From assembly GCA_963788115.1 (NCBI GenBank), contig CAWBFD010000004.1:1240001-1304000 (forward strand): 64,000 bases of DNA, read 5' to 3'. Below, piece after piece: positions 18,571-27,862 of the stretch. Position numbers and translations under genes: made by a program. This DNA comes from CAWBFD01 sp963788115. GTDB taxonomy: Bacteria; Actinomycetota; Thermoleophilia; Solirubrobacterales; 70-9. The notes beneath the pieces are model-generated. The model saw only the letters and a program-made list of their open reading frames with translations. It was not told the DNA's origin and made no database searches. Within the stretch, counting starts at the first letter, position 1; each line of letters begins with the position of its first letter.

Positions 18571-18605
18571 GTCGATTTCTGGCCTCTATCCGGAAGAAAG
18601 TCGAC
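18571..18605. repeat. 3' terminal hairpin of DUF559 element B
   Basis: A 35-base imperfect hairpin with arms GTCGATTTC and AAAGTCGAC, starting 5 bases after the stop codon. It is a direct-orientation relative of the 5' hairpin and unrelated in sequence to the hairpins of element A. Confidence 0.65.
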
Positions 18606-18629
18606 ACGCCGGGTGGTGACTGGCGGGCC

Positions 18630-18635
18630 TAGGAT
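18630..18635 (+). promoter_or_regulatory. Probable -10 box of polA (leaderless)
   Basis: TAGGAT is followed by 6 bases and the polA ATG, with no Shine-Dalgarno sequence. Confidence 0.4.
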
Positions 18636-18641
18636 GAAGTC

Positions 18642-21293
18642 ATGCCCCAGACCGCAACCAGGAGCAGAGCCGGCACGCCCGCTGGGCGGGCGGGCCGCGT
18701 TGACGACGAGCTCTTCCTGATCGACGGGAACAGCCTCGCCTACCGCGCCTTCTTCGCGCTGCCCGAGTCGATCGCGACCGCCGACGGGCGGCCGACCAAC
18801 GCGATCTACGGCTTCGCCTCGATGATGGCCAAGATCCTCATCGACCACCACCCGAAGGCGGTGATCGTCGCCTGGGACGCCGGCATGTCCGGTCGGGAGA
18901 CCGTCTATGAGCCCTACAAGGCGGGGCGGCCCTCCCGCCCGGACCTGCTCCGGGAGCAGTGGTCGCACCTGGCGCCGATGGCGGAGGCGTTCGGCTTCCG
19001 CAACGTGAAGGTGGAGGGGTGGGAGGCCGACGACGTGATCGCCACTCTCACGCGGGAGGCCCGCGAGAAGGAGATCCCGGTGATGATCGTCTCCGGCGAT
19101 CGCGACGTCTACCAGCTCGTCCGCGACGGAGTGCGGGTCATGACGACGTCGCGCGGCGTGACCGACACCAAGATCTACGACGCGCCCGGAGTGGTGGAGC
19201 GCTACGGCGTCCCCCCGGATCTGGTCACGGACTTCATCGGGCTCAAGGGCGACACCTCGGACAACATCCCAGGGATCCCCGGGATCGGCGACAAGACGGC
19301 CGCCCAGCTCCTGCAGCGGTTCGGCTCGCTCGAGCGGGTGCTCGACTCAGTCGACGAGATCTCCGGCGCCAAGCGGAAGCAGAACCTGGCCGAGCACGCC
19401 GACGACGCGCGGGTCTCGAAGCAGCTGGCGACGCTCAACGAGGAGGTCGAGGTCCCGATCGACATCGCCACGGAGGCGCGAGCGGCCCCGGACCGCTCCC
19501 GACTGCGCGACGTCGCCGCCGAGTTCGAGCTGCGGGCGGTGATCCAGCGGCTGGAGGAGGAGTTCGACGAGGTGCTGCCGGCGCGCGACGTCGAGGAGAC
19601 GATCCAGGTCGAGGCTGAGGAGGGAACGCCGTCCGATCTCGCGGAGGGGCCGGCGGCGATCGCGGTGGCGGGTGGGCGCTGGGCAGGCGCCGACGGGGAC
19701 CGGGTCGTCCAGGGCGACGCCTCGGACCTGGCGGGCCTGGCTCGTGCTCTCCAGGGCCGCCCCCTGGTCGCCCACGACTTCAAGTCGCTGGGTGGGCCGG
19801 CGGGCAAGGGGCTCCTCGCGGCGGCGGGCACCGGCAATCTCGACCTCGAGCTCGACACCATGGTCGCCGCCTACCTGATCGACCCGGCGCGCCGCACCTA
19901 CGACCTGCATGAGCTCGCCGCCGACGCGGGTCTGGCAGCGGCCCCGGCCGGGGCGGATCCGGGGCAGCTCTCGCTCGCGGCCGAGGAGGGCGACGTCGCG
20001 GGCGACCCTGCGGTCGACGCCCGCCTGGCGTTCGAGCTGGCGGGACGCCAGCGCGAGCGAGTCCGCGAGTTCGGGGTCGAGCGGCTCCTGAACGAGGTCG
20101 AGATGCCGTTGATCGAGGTGCTGGCCGAGCTCGAGGCCGTCGGGGTGGGGCTCGACTCGAAGCGCCTGGCGGAGATCGGGGAGGGGATGGCGGAGCGGAT
20201 CGCCCAGCTCGAGTCCGAGATCTACACGCTGGCGGGGCACGAGTTCACGATCGGCTCACCGCAGCAGCTCGGCCAGGTGCTCTTCGCCGAGCTCGGGCTG
20301 ACCAAGAAGCGCCGGGGCAAGACCGGATTCTCCACCGACGCCCGGGTGCTCTCTCAGATTCGCGACGAGCACGAGATCGTCGCCAAGGTGGAGGCGTGGC
20401 GCGAGCTGACCAAGCTCAAGAGCACCTACCTCGACGCCCTGCCCGGCCTGATCACCGAGGACGGACGGATCCACACCACCTTCAACCAGGTGGCGACGAC
20501 GACCGGGCGCCTGTCCAGCACCAACCCGAACCTGCAGAACATCCCGATCCGCTCCGAGATCGGGCGCCCGGTGCGCGCCTGCTTCGTCGCCCAGGAGGGC
20601 TGGCGGCTGCTCTCGTGCGACTACAACCAGGTCGAGCTGCGGGTCCTCGCCCACGTCGCCGGCGAGGACGTACTGCGGGAGATCTTCGCCTCGGGCGAGG
20701 ACGTGCACGCCGAAACCGGCGCCGAGGTGCTGGCGATCGACCGGTCCGAGATCGGGCCGGCGGAGCGCTCGAAGGCGAAGATGGTCAACTACGGGATCGC
20801 CTACGGGCTATCGGCCTTCGGCCTCGCCGACCGGCTCGGGATCTCGCGCGAGGAGGCCGGCGCCTACATCGAGCGCTACTTCGAGCGGTTCCCGGCGGTG
20901 AAGCGGTTCATCGACGAGACGATCGAGCGAGCCGAGTCCGAGGGCCACGTGCGGACCCTGATGGGTCGCCGGCGCAACATCCCCGAGCTGCGCTCGGGCC
21001 AGCGCCAGCGCCGGCTCTTGGGCGAGCGGCTCGCCGTCAACACGGTGATCCAGGGCACCGGCGCGGACATCATCAAGGTGGCGATGGTCCGCTGCCACAA
21101 GGCCCTGCGCGGGGCCGGGATGAAGACCCGCCTGGTGCTCCAGATCCACGACGAGCTCCTGTTCGAGAGTCCCGAGGACGAGCTCGAGCGCGCCACTGAG
21201 CTGGTCGTGGGGGAGATGTGCGGCGCGTACGACCTCGACCCGCCGCTGGCGGTCGATGTGGGCGTGGGGAGGGACTGGCTGGCGGCGAAGTAG
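18642..21293 (+). CDS. polA: DNA polymerase I
   Basis: 883 residues. The 5'-3' nuclease domain (about 20-310) starts FLIDGNSLAYRAFFALP and includes EGWEADDVIATL, SGDRDVYQLV and GDTSDNIPGIPGIGDKTA. The middle 3'-5' exonuclease-like domain (about 325-480) lacks the ExoI DxE motif (the strand reads AIAVAGGRW), so proofreading is probably absent, as in other actinobacterial and Thermus Pol I. The polymerase domain (about 500-883) has CDYNQVELRVLAH (motif A), RSKAKMVNYGIAYGLS (motif B) and LQIHDELLFE (motif C). Function: repair and Okazaki fragment maturation. Confidence 0.96.
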   Translation: MPQTATRSRAGTPAGRAGRVDDELFLIDGNSLAYRAFFALPESIATADGRPTNAIYGFASMMAKILIDHHPKAVIVAWDAGMSGRETVYEPYKAGRPSRPDLLREQWSHLAPMAEAFGFRNVKVEGWEADDVIATLTREAREKEIPVMIVSGDRDVYQLVRDGVRVMTTSRGVTDTKIYDAPGVVERYGVPPDLVTDFIGLKGDTSDNIPGIPGIGDKTAAQLLQRFGSLERVLDSVDEISGAKRKQNLAEHADDARVSKQLATLNEEVEVPIDIATEARAAPDRSRLRDVAAEFELRAVIQRLEEEFDEVLPARDVEETIQVEAEEGTPSDLAEGPAAIAVAGGRWAGADGDRVVQGDASDLAGLARALQGRPLVAHDFKSLGGPAGKGLLAAAGTGNLDLELDTMVAAYLIDPARRTYDLHELAADAGLAAAPAGADPGQLSLAAEEGDVAGDPAVDARLAFELAGRQRERVREFGVERLLNEVEMPLIEVLAELEAVGVGLDSKRLAEIGEGMAERIAQLESEIYTLAGHEFTIGSPQQLGQVLFAELGLTKKRRGKTGFSTDARVLSQIRDEHEIVAKVEAWRELTKLKSTYLDALPGLITEDGRIHTTFNQVATTTGRLSSTNPNLQNIPIRSEIGRPVRACFVAQEGWRLLSCDYNQVELRVLAHVAGEDVLREIFASGEDVHAETGAEVLAIDRSEIGPAERSKAKMVNYGIAYGLSAFGLADRLGISREEAGAYIERYFERFPAVKRFIDETIERAESEGHVRTLMGRRRNIPELRSGQRQRRLLGERLAVNTVIQGTGADIIKVAMVRCHKALRGAGMKTRLVLQIHDELLFESPEDELERATELVVGEMCGAYDLDPPLAVDVGVGRDWLAAK

Positions 21294-21375
21294 GGGTTGA
21301 GCGCGGTAGGCAGGGCTCGACATGGACGAGGGCGCGTCGGGAAAGTTCGGCAAATTCAGGCCGCCTATCTCCTAT

Positions 21376-21395
21376 CCCCCCAAACGTGTGGGGGG
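21376..21395. terminator. Possible bidirectional terminator between polA and the membrane protein gene
   Basis: CCCCCC and GGGGGG arms with the 8-base loop AAACGTGT, placed between two convergent genes (polA and 21521-22264). No long T-run is present. The rest of 21294-21520 holds no recognisable gene. Confidence 0.4.
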
Positions 21396-21520
21396 AGAGA
21401 AGAGAAGGGCCTACGGAACCGGACTCCAGCGATCGCCGCGCTACCGGGCGCTTCTGCTTCCACGCGAAAGCGGCAGCGCGAAACCCAGGACGCTCAACCC
21501 GATCAAACGGATTCGCTCCC

Positions 21521-22264
21521 TCAGTCGGCGGGGCGATCTGCGCCGCCTCGAGCTGGCGACGGGAACAGGGGCTCGGTCTGAGCAGCGGAGTCGAGCAGGC
21601 GATCCGCGTATCGGATCCATGCGACGACCGAGACGATTGCCGCCGCGATGCCGACGGCGACGGCGACGGCGAGCGAAGGGTCGAGGAACGCGCCAGCGGC
21701 GAACGTGACCGCGGCCCCGCCGAGCACGCTGTTGATTACGAGGATTGCGCTCGAGAAAGCGAAATAGGGCTTGCGGCCCTCGGCTGGAAGGCCCATGTTG
21801 GCGAACACGCCCGCGCCATCGTCGTGCCCGGAGAGCAGGAACAGGTCGGCCCGATCTCCCGCCACCTCCTCGTAGTAGTGCCGGATCCGATTGATCGCAA
21901 GGCCATAGCGGAAGTCCTCCGCCCCGCATTCGACCAGTCGGATGAAGGTCACGATCCCGAGCAGGTAGAGCGTCGGCAGCACGGTGAGCGCGAATGCGTG
22001 GAAATGGTCGCTGACATCGGAGAGCTGCCCGATGAAGCCAAGCGCCACGAGGGCGCTGGAGACGGCGAAGACGTTGAAATGCTCGGTGCTCAGGGCGGTG
22101 AGCAGTTGCTCAGAATCGGGCGCTCCTCGCCGGTCGGTGGGTCCTGGCTCTGGTCGTGGTGATCGTTCATCGCTCCGTCCATTCGGCAGGATTACCGGGC
22201 GGAGCTTGACCACGCGAGAGCGATAGCCGGCGGCCGCGCGGGGCGCACGGGTCGGCCTGATCAT
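21521..22264 (-). CDS. Integral membrane protein of unknown family
   Basis: About 247 residues from ATG 22264. The conserved-looking core (SEQLLTALSTEHFNVFAVSSALVA onward) has about four membrane helices, with a loop rich in charged residues (FIRLVECGAEDFRYGLAINRIRHYYEEVAGDRADL). The first 50 residues are Arg/Pro-rich and look out of frame. In a neighbouring frame ATG 22182 or 22170 gives MNDHHDQSQDPPTGEERP, which would join the core at DSEQ if one base is missing near 22110. The gene is therefore either 21521-22182 with a one-base indel or the longer frame. Function not recognised. Confidence 0.6.
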   Translation of the reverse strand: MIRPTRAPRAAAGYRSRVVKLRPVILPNGRSDERSPRPEPGPTDRRGAPDSEQLLTALSTEHFNVFAVSSALVALGFIGQLSDVSDHFHAFALTVLPTLYLLGIVTFIRLVECGAEDFRYGLAINRIRHYYEEVAGDRADLFLLSGHDDGAGVFANMGLPAEGRKPYFAFSSAILVINSVLGGAAVTFAAGAFLDPSLAVAVAVGIAAAIVSVVAWIRYADRLLDSAAQTEPLFPSPARGGADRPAD

Positions 22265-22310
22265 GCAAGGGTGCGGGGCCCTGCCGACGACAAGCACGAG
22301 GAGAAGGCTG

Positions 22311-23135
22311 ATGGGCACGATCACCACGACCGATGGCACCGAGATCTTCTACAAGGACTGGGGCTCCGGCCAACCGATCGTTTTCAGCCATGGCTGGCCG
22401 CTTTCGGCCGATGACTGGGACACCCAGATGCTGTTCTTCCTCCAGCAGGGCTACCGCGTCATCGCACACGACCGGCGTGGGCACGGACGCTCCACGCAGA
22501 CCAGCGACGGTCACGACATGGACCACTACGCCGACGACCTGGCTGCGCTGACTGCCCATCTCGATCTGCAGGGCGCCGTCCACGTTGGACACTCGACCGG
22601 TGGCGGCGAAGTCGTGCGTTACATCGCGCGACACGGTGAGAGCCGCGTAGCGAACGCGGTATTGATCAGTGCAGTGCCTCCGCTAATGGTGCAGACCGAC
22701 GCCAACCCTGACGGCCTGCCGAAGAGCACGTTCGACGACCTCCAGGCCCAACTGGCCGCCAACCGGTCCGAGTTCTACCGGGCCCTGCCGTCGGGCCCCT
22801 TCTATGGCTATAACCGACCCGGCGTCGAATCCTCGGAAGCGATCATCGCCAACTGGTGGCGCCAGGGAATGATGGGCGGGGCGAAGGCACACTACGACGG
22901 CATCGTCGCCTTCTCCCAGACCGATTTCACCGAGGACCTAAAGAAGATCACGGTGCCGGTCCTGGTGATGCACGGCGACGACGACCAGATCGTTCCCTAC
23001 GCCGACTCCGGACCGCTGTCTGCGGAGCTCGTGCAAAACGGGACGCTGAAAACGTACAAAGGATTCCCGCACGGCATGCCGACCACCGAGGCCGACACGA
23101 TCAACGCCGACCTGCTCGCCTTCCTGCAGGCGTAA
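22311..23135 (+). CDS. Alpha/beta hydrolase, non-haem chloroperoxidase type
   Basis: 274 residues. IVFSHGWPLSADDW carries the oxyanion region, HVGHSTGGGEVVRYIARHG the nucleophile elbow (Ser in GHSTGG), MHGDDDQIVPYADSG the acid and FPHGMPTTEADTIN the catalytic His. The best relatives are cofactor-free haloperoxidases and arylesterases; the true substrate is unknown. Unlike its neighbours it has a good ribosome site (GAGGAGAAGG) 6 bases before ATG 22311. The 190 bases that follow hold no recognisable gene. Confidence 0.88.
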   Translation: MGTITTTDGTEIFYKDWGSGQPIVFSHGWPLSADDWDTQMLFFLQQGYRVIAHDRRGHGRSTQTSDGHDMDHYADDLAALTAHLDLQGAVHVGHSTGGGEVVRYIARHGESRVANAVLISAVPPLMVQTDANPDGLPKSTFDDLQAQLAANRSEFYRALPSGPFYGYNRPGVESSEAIIANWWRQGMMGGAKAHYDGIVAFSQTDFTEDLKKITVPVLVMHGDDDQIVPYADSGPLSAELVQNGTLKTYKGFPHGMPTTEADTINADLLAFLQA

Positions 23136-23325
23136 CCGCTTCGGCGGCGGGGTGTCGGCTGTGGCTCTGCACTCTGTGTACTCGAGCAGGACGGGGGTCT
23201 CATCCGAGCACTCCGGAATGTTCCTCTGCGCGACGAGCGGGAGCGCGGGACTCGTCAGCGCCGCGCCCGTCCCTTCTCCATGGGATGCGGACGCGGTGAG
23301 TGCAGGCGATGTCAGGCGGTCCGCA

Positions 23326-24030
23326 CTAGCCGCCTGGTTCCGGTACAGCGATGAACCGATAGCCCATTCCCGGCTCGGTGATCAGATGAAGCGGATGGGA
23401 TGGATCGGCCTCCAGCTTGCGCCGCAGCTGCGCGACGTAGACGCGGAGGTAGTTCGTCTCGGTCTCATAGGCCGGGCCCCAGACCTCCTGAAGCAGCTGG
23501 CGCTGCGATACCAGCTTGCCCTCGTTTCGGACTAAGACCTCGAGGACGTGCCATTCGGTCGGGGTGAGGCGAATCGGGCCGCCGTCGCTACCGAATGCCT
23601 GCTTGGCGGCGAGGTCGACGCTGAAGTCCTCCGTATGGATCACGGGCACTTCGTCGGTCGTCGCTGTGCGGCGAAGCGCCGCACGCAGACGAGCGAGGAG
23701 CTCGTCCATGCCGAACGGTTTGGTGACGTAGTCGTCCGCGCCGGCGTCGAGTGCCACGACCTTGTCCGGCTCTCCGCTGCGCGCGGAGAGCACGATGATC
23801 GGAGCCTGACTCCAGCCTCGCAGAGCCTCAATCACCTCGACTCCGTCGATGTCCGGGAGCCCAAGATCGAGCACCACGGCGTCCGGGGGTTGGCGCGAAG
23901 CCGCGGTCAAGGCCGAGCGCCCGTCCCCGGCGAGCGTGACCTCGTAGTCGCGCGCCCGCAGATTGATGCCCAGAGCCCGCCGAAGACCGCGCTCGTCCTC
24001 GACTACCAGCACCCGGGTCATGCCGCTCAC
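23326..24030 (-). CDS. kdpE: Response regulator, KdpE type
   Basis: 234 residues. Receiver domain with VEDERGLRRALG, the phosphoacceptor Asp in VVLDLGLPDIDG, LSARSGEPDKV and DYVTKPFGMDELLARLRA; winged-helix DNA-binding domain with LTPTEWHVLEVLVRNEGKLV and ETNYLRVYVAQLRRKLE. GTG 24030 overlaps the kdpD stop by 4 bases; ATG 24021 is an alternative. In Kdp systems this regulator controls potassium uptake genes; no kdpFABC is in the window, so the adjacent permease is the likely target. Confidence 0.9.
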   Translation of the reverse strand: MSGMTRVLVVEDERGLRRALGINLRARDYEVTLAGDGRSALTAASRQPPDAVVLDLGLPDIDGVEVIEALRGWSQAPIIVLSARSGEPDKVVALDAGADDYVTKPFGMDELLARLRAALRRTATTDEVPVIHTEDFSVDLAAKQAFGSDGGPIRLTPTEWHVLEVLVRNEGKLVSQRQLLQEVWGPAYETETNYLRVYVAQLRRKLEADPSHPLHLITEPGMGYRFIAVPEPGG

Positions 24031-25509
24031 CGGTTGCGGTCGAGCGCGTCGGCAAGCCGGAGGCGAATTCGCATCGTCAGGCCGCCGCCCTCGGTGCTCT
24101 CGGCGACCATCGCGCCGTCCATCGCCTCGATGAAGCCACGGGCGACGGAGAGTCCCAGTCCGACCCCTTCGGGGCCGTGATCGTCGAGCCGCTGGAACGG
24201 CTCGAAGAGCTTCTCCTCGTGCTGTTTATCGATTCCCGGGCCATGGTCGACGATCTCGAGCTTCGCGCTCTCGGCCCCCGCGTGGGCGACCACCTCGACT
24301 GGCTGATCGCTGCCACCGTGGCGCAGGGAGTTGTCGAGTACGTTGACTAGGACGCGCTGGAGGAGGCCGCGGTCCGCTCGCACCGCTGGCAGATCCTCGG
24401 GGACGTCGACCACGATCCGCTCCCTCGCCTCCGGCAGCGCCAGAAGTGCGCCGGCAACCACTTCCTCGAGTGTGACCGCGTCGAACTGGACGCTGAGCGC
24501 GCCGGCCTGAAGCCGACTCGCGTCAAGGAGGTTGTCGACCACCCCGCCGAGCCGGTCGGCGGAGTCCTCGATCGTCGCGAGGAGCTCAGCGCGCTCCTCG
24601 TCGGACCACTCGACGTCGGTCTGGCGCAGGCTACTCACCGCCGCCTTGATCCCTGCGAGCGGGGTGCGGAGGTCGTGTCCCACTGCCGCCAGCAGCGATG
24701 TTCGCTGCTGGTCTACCGTTGCCAAAGTCCGCGCCTCCTCGGCCTCGCCGCTCAGAACCCGCCCCTCGTAGGCGGTCCCTGCGGCCGCGGCAAAGGCCTC
24801 GAGCACGCGCCGGTCCTCGGCGAACAGGGCCGGTCCGCGGCCGACCAGCCGCAGGTGGGATCCGATCGGCACGTCAAAGCGAAGCGCCGCCTCCTCCCCG
24901 GGTGGGGCCCAACCGACGTGCTCGACTTCGACCCACTCACCGCTCCCCCGCCGGCGCACCCTCAGCCCGACCGACTCCATCCTGAACGTCTCGCGGGCGC
25001 GCTGGAGTACCTCGCGAAGCGATCCCTTGGCCTCGAGGTCGGGGCCCGCGATCGCCGACATCGTCTCGGCCTCCTCGCGGGCGCGCTCGGCGAGCATGCG
25101 CCTGTCTCACCGCGAGCTCGATCGCCACGCTCACCAGCGCGGCAACGACGACGAAGAGCACCAGCGTCACGACCTGGTCGGGGTCGCCGACGGTGAGCGT
25201 ATGCACGGGCTCGACGAAGAAGTAATTGATCAGCGTCGCCGCCGCGACCGCGGAGGCGACCGCGACGAGGATCCCGCCCACCATTGCGACGACGACCACG
25301 GCAAGCAGGTAGAGCAGCACCTGGGAGTCGAGCGCGAGCTCTTGGTCGAGCGCATCCAGCAGCAGAGTCAGCAGGGGAAGCAGAAGCACGGCCAGCGCGA
25401 GTCCCGAGAGCTGGCGGCGGCGGCTGAGCCTGAACGTGCGCGCAAGGCGCTTCGGGGTCGACTCGTCAAGCAGGTCCTCGCTGCGAACGTAGGTCACCGG
25501 TTCGGTCAT
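24027..25509 (-). CDS. kdpD: Sensor histidine kinase, short KdpD type, split by one frameshift
   Basis: The 5' part (ATG 25509) encodes four membrane helices (LSGLALAVLLLPLLTLLLDA to VVTLVLFVVVAALVSVAIELAVRQ) as in the KdpD membrane domain. The 3' part, in another frame, has a GAF-like region, the H-box AAVGHDLRTPLAGIKAAVSSL, N-box NVLDNSLRHGG and G-boxes DHGPGIDKQHEEKLF and GVGLGLSVARGFIEAMDG. Removing one G at about 25105 joins them as RQRMLAERAREEAE. The N-terminal KdpD sensor and USP domains are missing; the permease upstream ends in a USP-like domain. ATG overlaps the permease stop. Confidence 0.82.
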
Positions 25510-27434
25510 CCGAGCCCGGCTCCGGCTTCCCGTTCGGCGCCGAGCCCCCAGGGCACGCTGGTGACGGCGACCGAGGGCTCGAACAGGAGCCTGCCCTTCA
25601 GCCGCAGGGCGGTCTGGTTGTGGAGCAGGTTCTCCCACCAGTGCGCGACCACGTACTCGGGAATCACGATCGAGATCACGTCCCCGGGATTCTCCCTCCG
25701 CAGCTGGCGCACGTATCGAACGACGGGGCGCACGGTCTCGCGATACGGCGACTCGATCACCACCAGCGGGACGGGGACGCCGCGCTGCTCCCACTCTCGC
25801 GGGAGCGGGTCGTGGGCGCCGTCGGTGGCGACGTTCACCGCGCGCAGGGTGGCCGAATGCGTCGCCTGCGCGACGGCTAGCGCACGCAATGTCGGGGCGA
25901 GCAGGTTCGAGACCAGGACCACCGTGTGCACGCGCTCGGGCAGCGAGACCCCGGCGGCACCAGGCGCAAGCTGTTCGGCCATCCCCGAGTAGTGGCGCGA
26001 GACGGCCTTCATGCCGAGGAAGAGGATCGGGGCGGCGATGACGACGATCCAGGCGCCGTGGCTGAACTTAGTGACGAGGACGATGACGAAGACGAGCGCC
26101 GTCGCGATCGCCCCGGCGCCGTTGACGATGCGCTTGCGGTGCAGCTGTCGGGCGCCCTGGCCGCGGACTGTCTCGAGCAGCCGCGACCAATGCCGGACCA
26201 TGCCCGCCTGGCTGAGCGTGAACGCGAGGAAGACGCCGAGGATGTAGAGCTGGATCAGGCGGGTGACGTTCGCGTCGAAGGCGACGATCAGAAGCGCCGC
26301 GACGAGGGCGAGGAGGACGATGCCGTTGGAGAACACGAGCCGGTCGCCGCGGTTGGCGAGCTGGTGCGGGAGGTAGTTGTCGCGCCCGAGCAGGGATGAG
26401 AGCACCGGGAAGCCGTTGAAGGCGGTGTTGGCGGCGAGGATCAGGATGGCGGCGGTGAATGCCTGCAGCAGGTAGAACGGCGCCGTGTCGCCGAACGCGG
26501 CGAGCCCGACCTGACTGATCGCCGTTCGCTGCTCCGCGCCGGCGGGCAGCCCGATTAGGTTTGCAGGGTCCTCGGCCATATGGACGTCCGCGGCGATCGC
26601 GAGCGCGGTGATCCCCGCAAACATCGTGATCGAGAGCGCGCCCATGATCACCAACGTCGTCGCCGCGTTGCGGCTCTTCGGCTCCTGGAACGCGGGCACC
26701 CCGTTCGAAACCGCCTCGACCCCGGTGAGCGCGGTGCAGCCCGACGCGAACGCGCGCAGGAGCAGGAAGACGACAAGCACGCCGCTGGTGTCGGCGACAT
26801 CGCGAAGCTCATACCCCGCGCTCTCCGCGCTGAGCCCGTCACCGAACAGGACCTTGATGGCGCCGACGGCGAGCATCGCCAGAACGCAGGCGACGAAGCC
26901 GTACGTGGGCAGCGCGAAGGCGCGCCCGGACTCCTTGACCCCGCGCAGGTTCACCACCACGAGGATGACCACGAATCCGAGCGACAACTCGACCGCGTAA
27001 GGGGCGAGGCTCGGCACCGCGCTCGTGATCGCGGCCACTCCGGCGACGACGGAGACGGCGACCGTGAGCACGTAGTCGATCAGAAGCGCCGAGGCCGCGG
27101 TCAGGGAAGCGTTCTCGCCGAGGTTGGCACGGCTGACCGCGTAGGCACCGCCGCCGTTTGGATACGCCTCGCAGGTCTGGCGGTAGGAGGCGATCACGAT
27201 CGTGAGCAGCAGCACGACCGCGGCTGCGACCCACGGCGTCAGGTAGAGGAGCGCGAGACCGCCGAGACCCAGCACGAGGATGATCTGCTCGGTCGCGTAG
27301 GCGACGGACGAGAGCGGGTCCGAGCAGAACACCGGCAGCGCGAGGCGCTTTGGCAACAGAGTCTCCTCGAGTCGGTCGCTGCGAAGCGGCTCGCCGAGGA
27401 GCGCTCGAGGGATTGCGCGGGCGGCTGAGGCCAC
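25506..27434 (-). CDS. APC-superfamily permease, KimA-like probable potassium transporter
   Basis: 642 residues: about twelve membrane helices (residues about 35-480), then a cytosolic USP-like C-terminal domain (HTVVLVSNLLAPTLRALAVA onward). The N-terminal LPKRLALPVFCSDPLSSVAYATEQI and CEAYPNGGGAYAVSRANLG are the signatures of the family that includes the Bacillus potassium importer KimA, although databases often call it amino-acid permease. Coupling by overlapping stops to kdpD and kdpE supports potassium transport. The substrate assignment is inference. Confidence 0.82.
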   Translation of the reverse strand: MASAARAIPRALLGEPLRSDRLEETLLPKRLALPVFCSDPLSSVAYATEQIILVLGLGGLALLYLTPWVAAAVVLLLTIVIASYRQTCEAYPNGGGAYAVSRANLGENASLTAASALLIDYVLTVAVSVVAGVAAITSAVPSLAPYAVELSLGFVVILVVVNLRGVKESGRAFALPTYGFVACVLAMLAVGAIKVLFGDGLSAESAGYELRDVADTSGVLVVFLLLRAFASGCTALTGVEAVSNGVPAFQEPKSRNAATTLVIMGALSITMFAGITALAIAADVHMAEDPANLIGLPAGAEQRTAISQVGLAAFGDTAPFYLLQAFTAAILILAANTAFNGFPVLSSLLGRDNYLPHQLANRGDRLVFSNGIVLLALVAALLIVAFDANVTRLIQLYILGVFLAFTLSQAGMVRHWSRLLETVRGQGARQLHRKRIVNGAGAIATALVFVIVLVTKFSHGAWIVVIAAPILFLGMKAVSRHYSGMAEQLAPGAAGVSLPERVHTVVLVSNLLAPTLRALAVAQATHSATLRAVNVATDGAHDPLPREWEQRGVPVPLVVIESPYRETVRPVVRYVRQLRRENPGDVISIVIPEYVVAHWWENLLHNQTALRLKGRLLFEPSVAVTSVPWGLGAEREAGAGLG

Positions 27435-27676
27435 GGGGCGGTTCTAGCTCCTGCATCGTGCCGCGTCGCAAGTCTTGACGCTCCCCTAACGCCAGGCGAG
27501 GAGTTCTTAGCGGCATCTTGATACGTACGCTCGGGCCGAGCGCCTTTTCAATCTCCCTGTCTTCACAAGAAGGCCGGTGGCATAGTCGGCGAGGTAGAAG
27601 ACGATCATCGGAGCGCGAGTGGACGCAACTCTGGTGATCTCGGCCGACGCGGGAGAAGCAGCTCGGCTGAGACCCC

Positions 27677-27862
27677 GACCTGATCTTCATCGACGAGCTC
27701 GGCTCGCACCGAAACGACGACCTCTACTAGGCCCTTCGCACCTCGCTGGTGAAGAAGCCGCACTCGCGACCGGTGGTGATCGCGCCGGCGGGCGCCCGGG
27801 AGGACTCAACCCCGCTGGGCGAGCTTCGCAAGCGGGGCTACGCGGGCGACTCGAAGGCGTGA
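27677..27862 (+). pseudogene. Relic of a phage terminase large subunit
   Basis: A 62-codon stretch reading DLIFIDELGSHRNDDLY, a TAG stop, then ALRTSLVKKPHSRPVVIAPAG and TPLGELRKRG. The Walker-B-like FIDELGSH followed by LRTS..K.P...VVI..AG is the pattern of terminase large-subunit ATPase domains of phages. It has an internal stop, no start and no flanking phage genes, and its end overlaps the 3' end of the MFS gene. The rest of 27435-27837 holds nothing recognisable. Confidence 0.45.
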
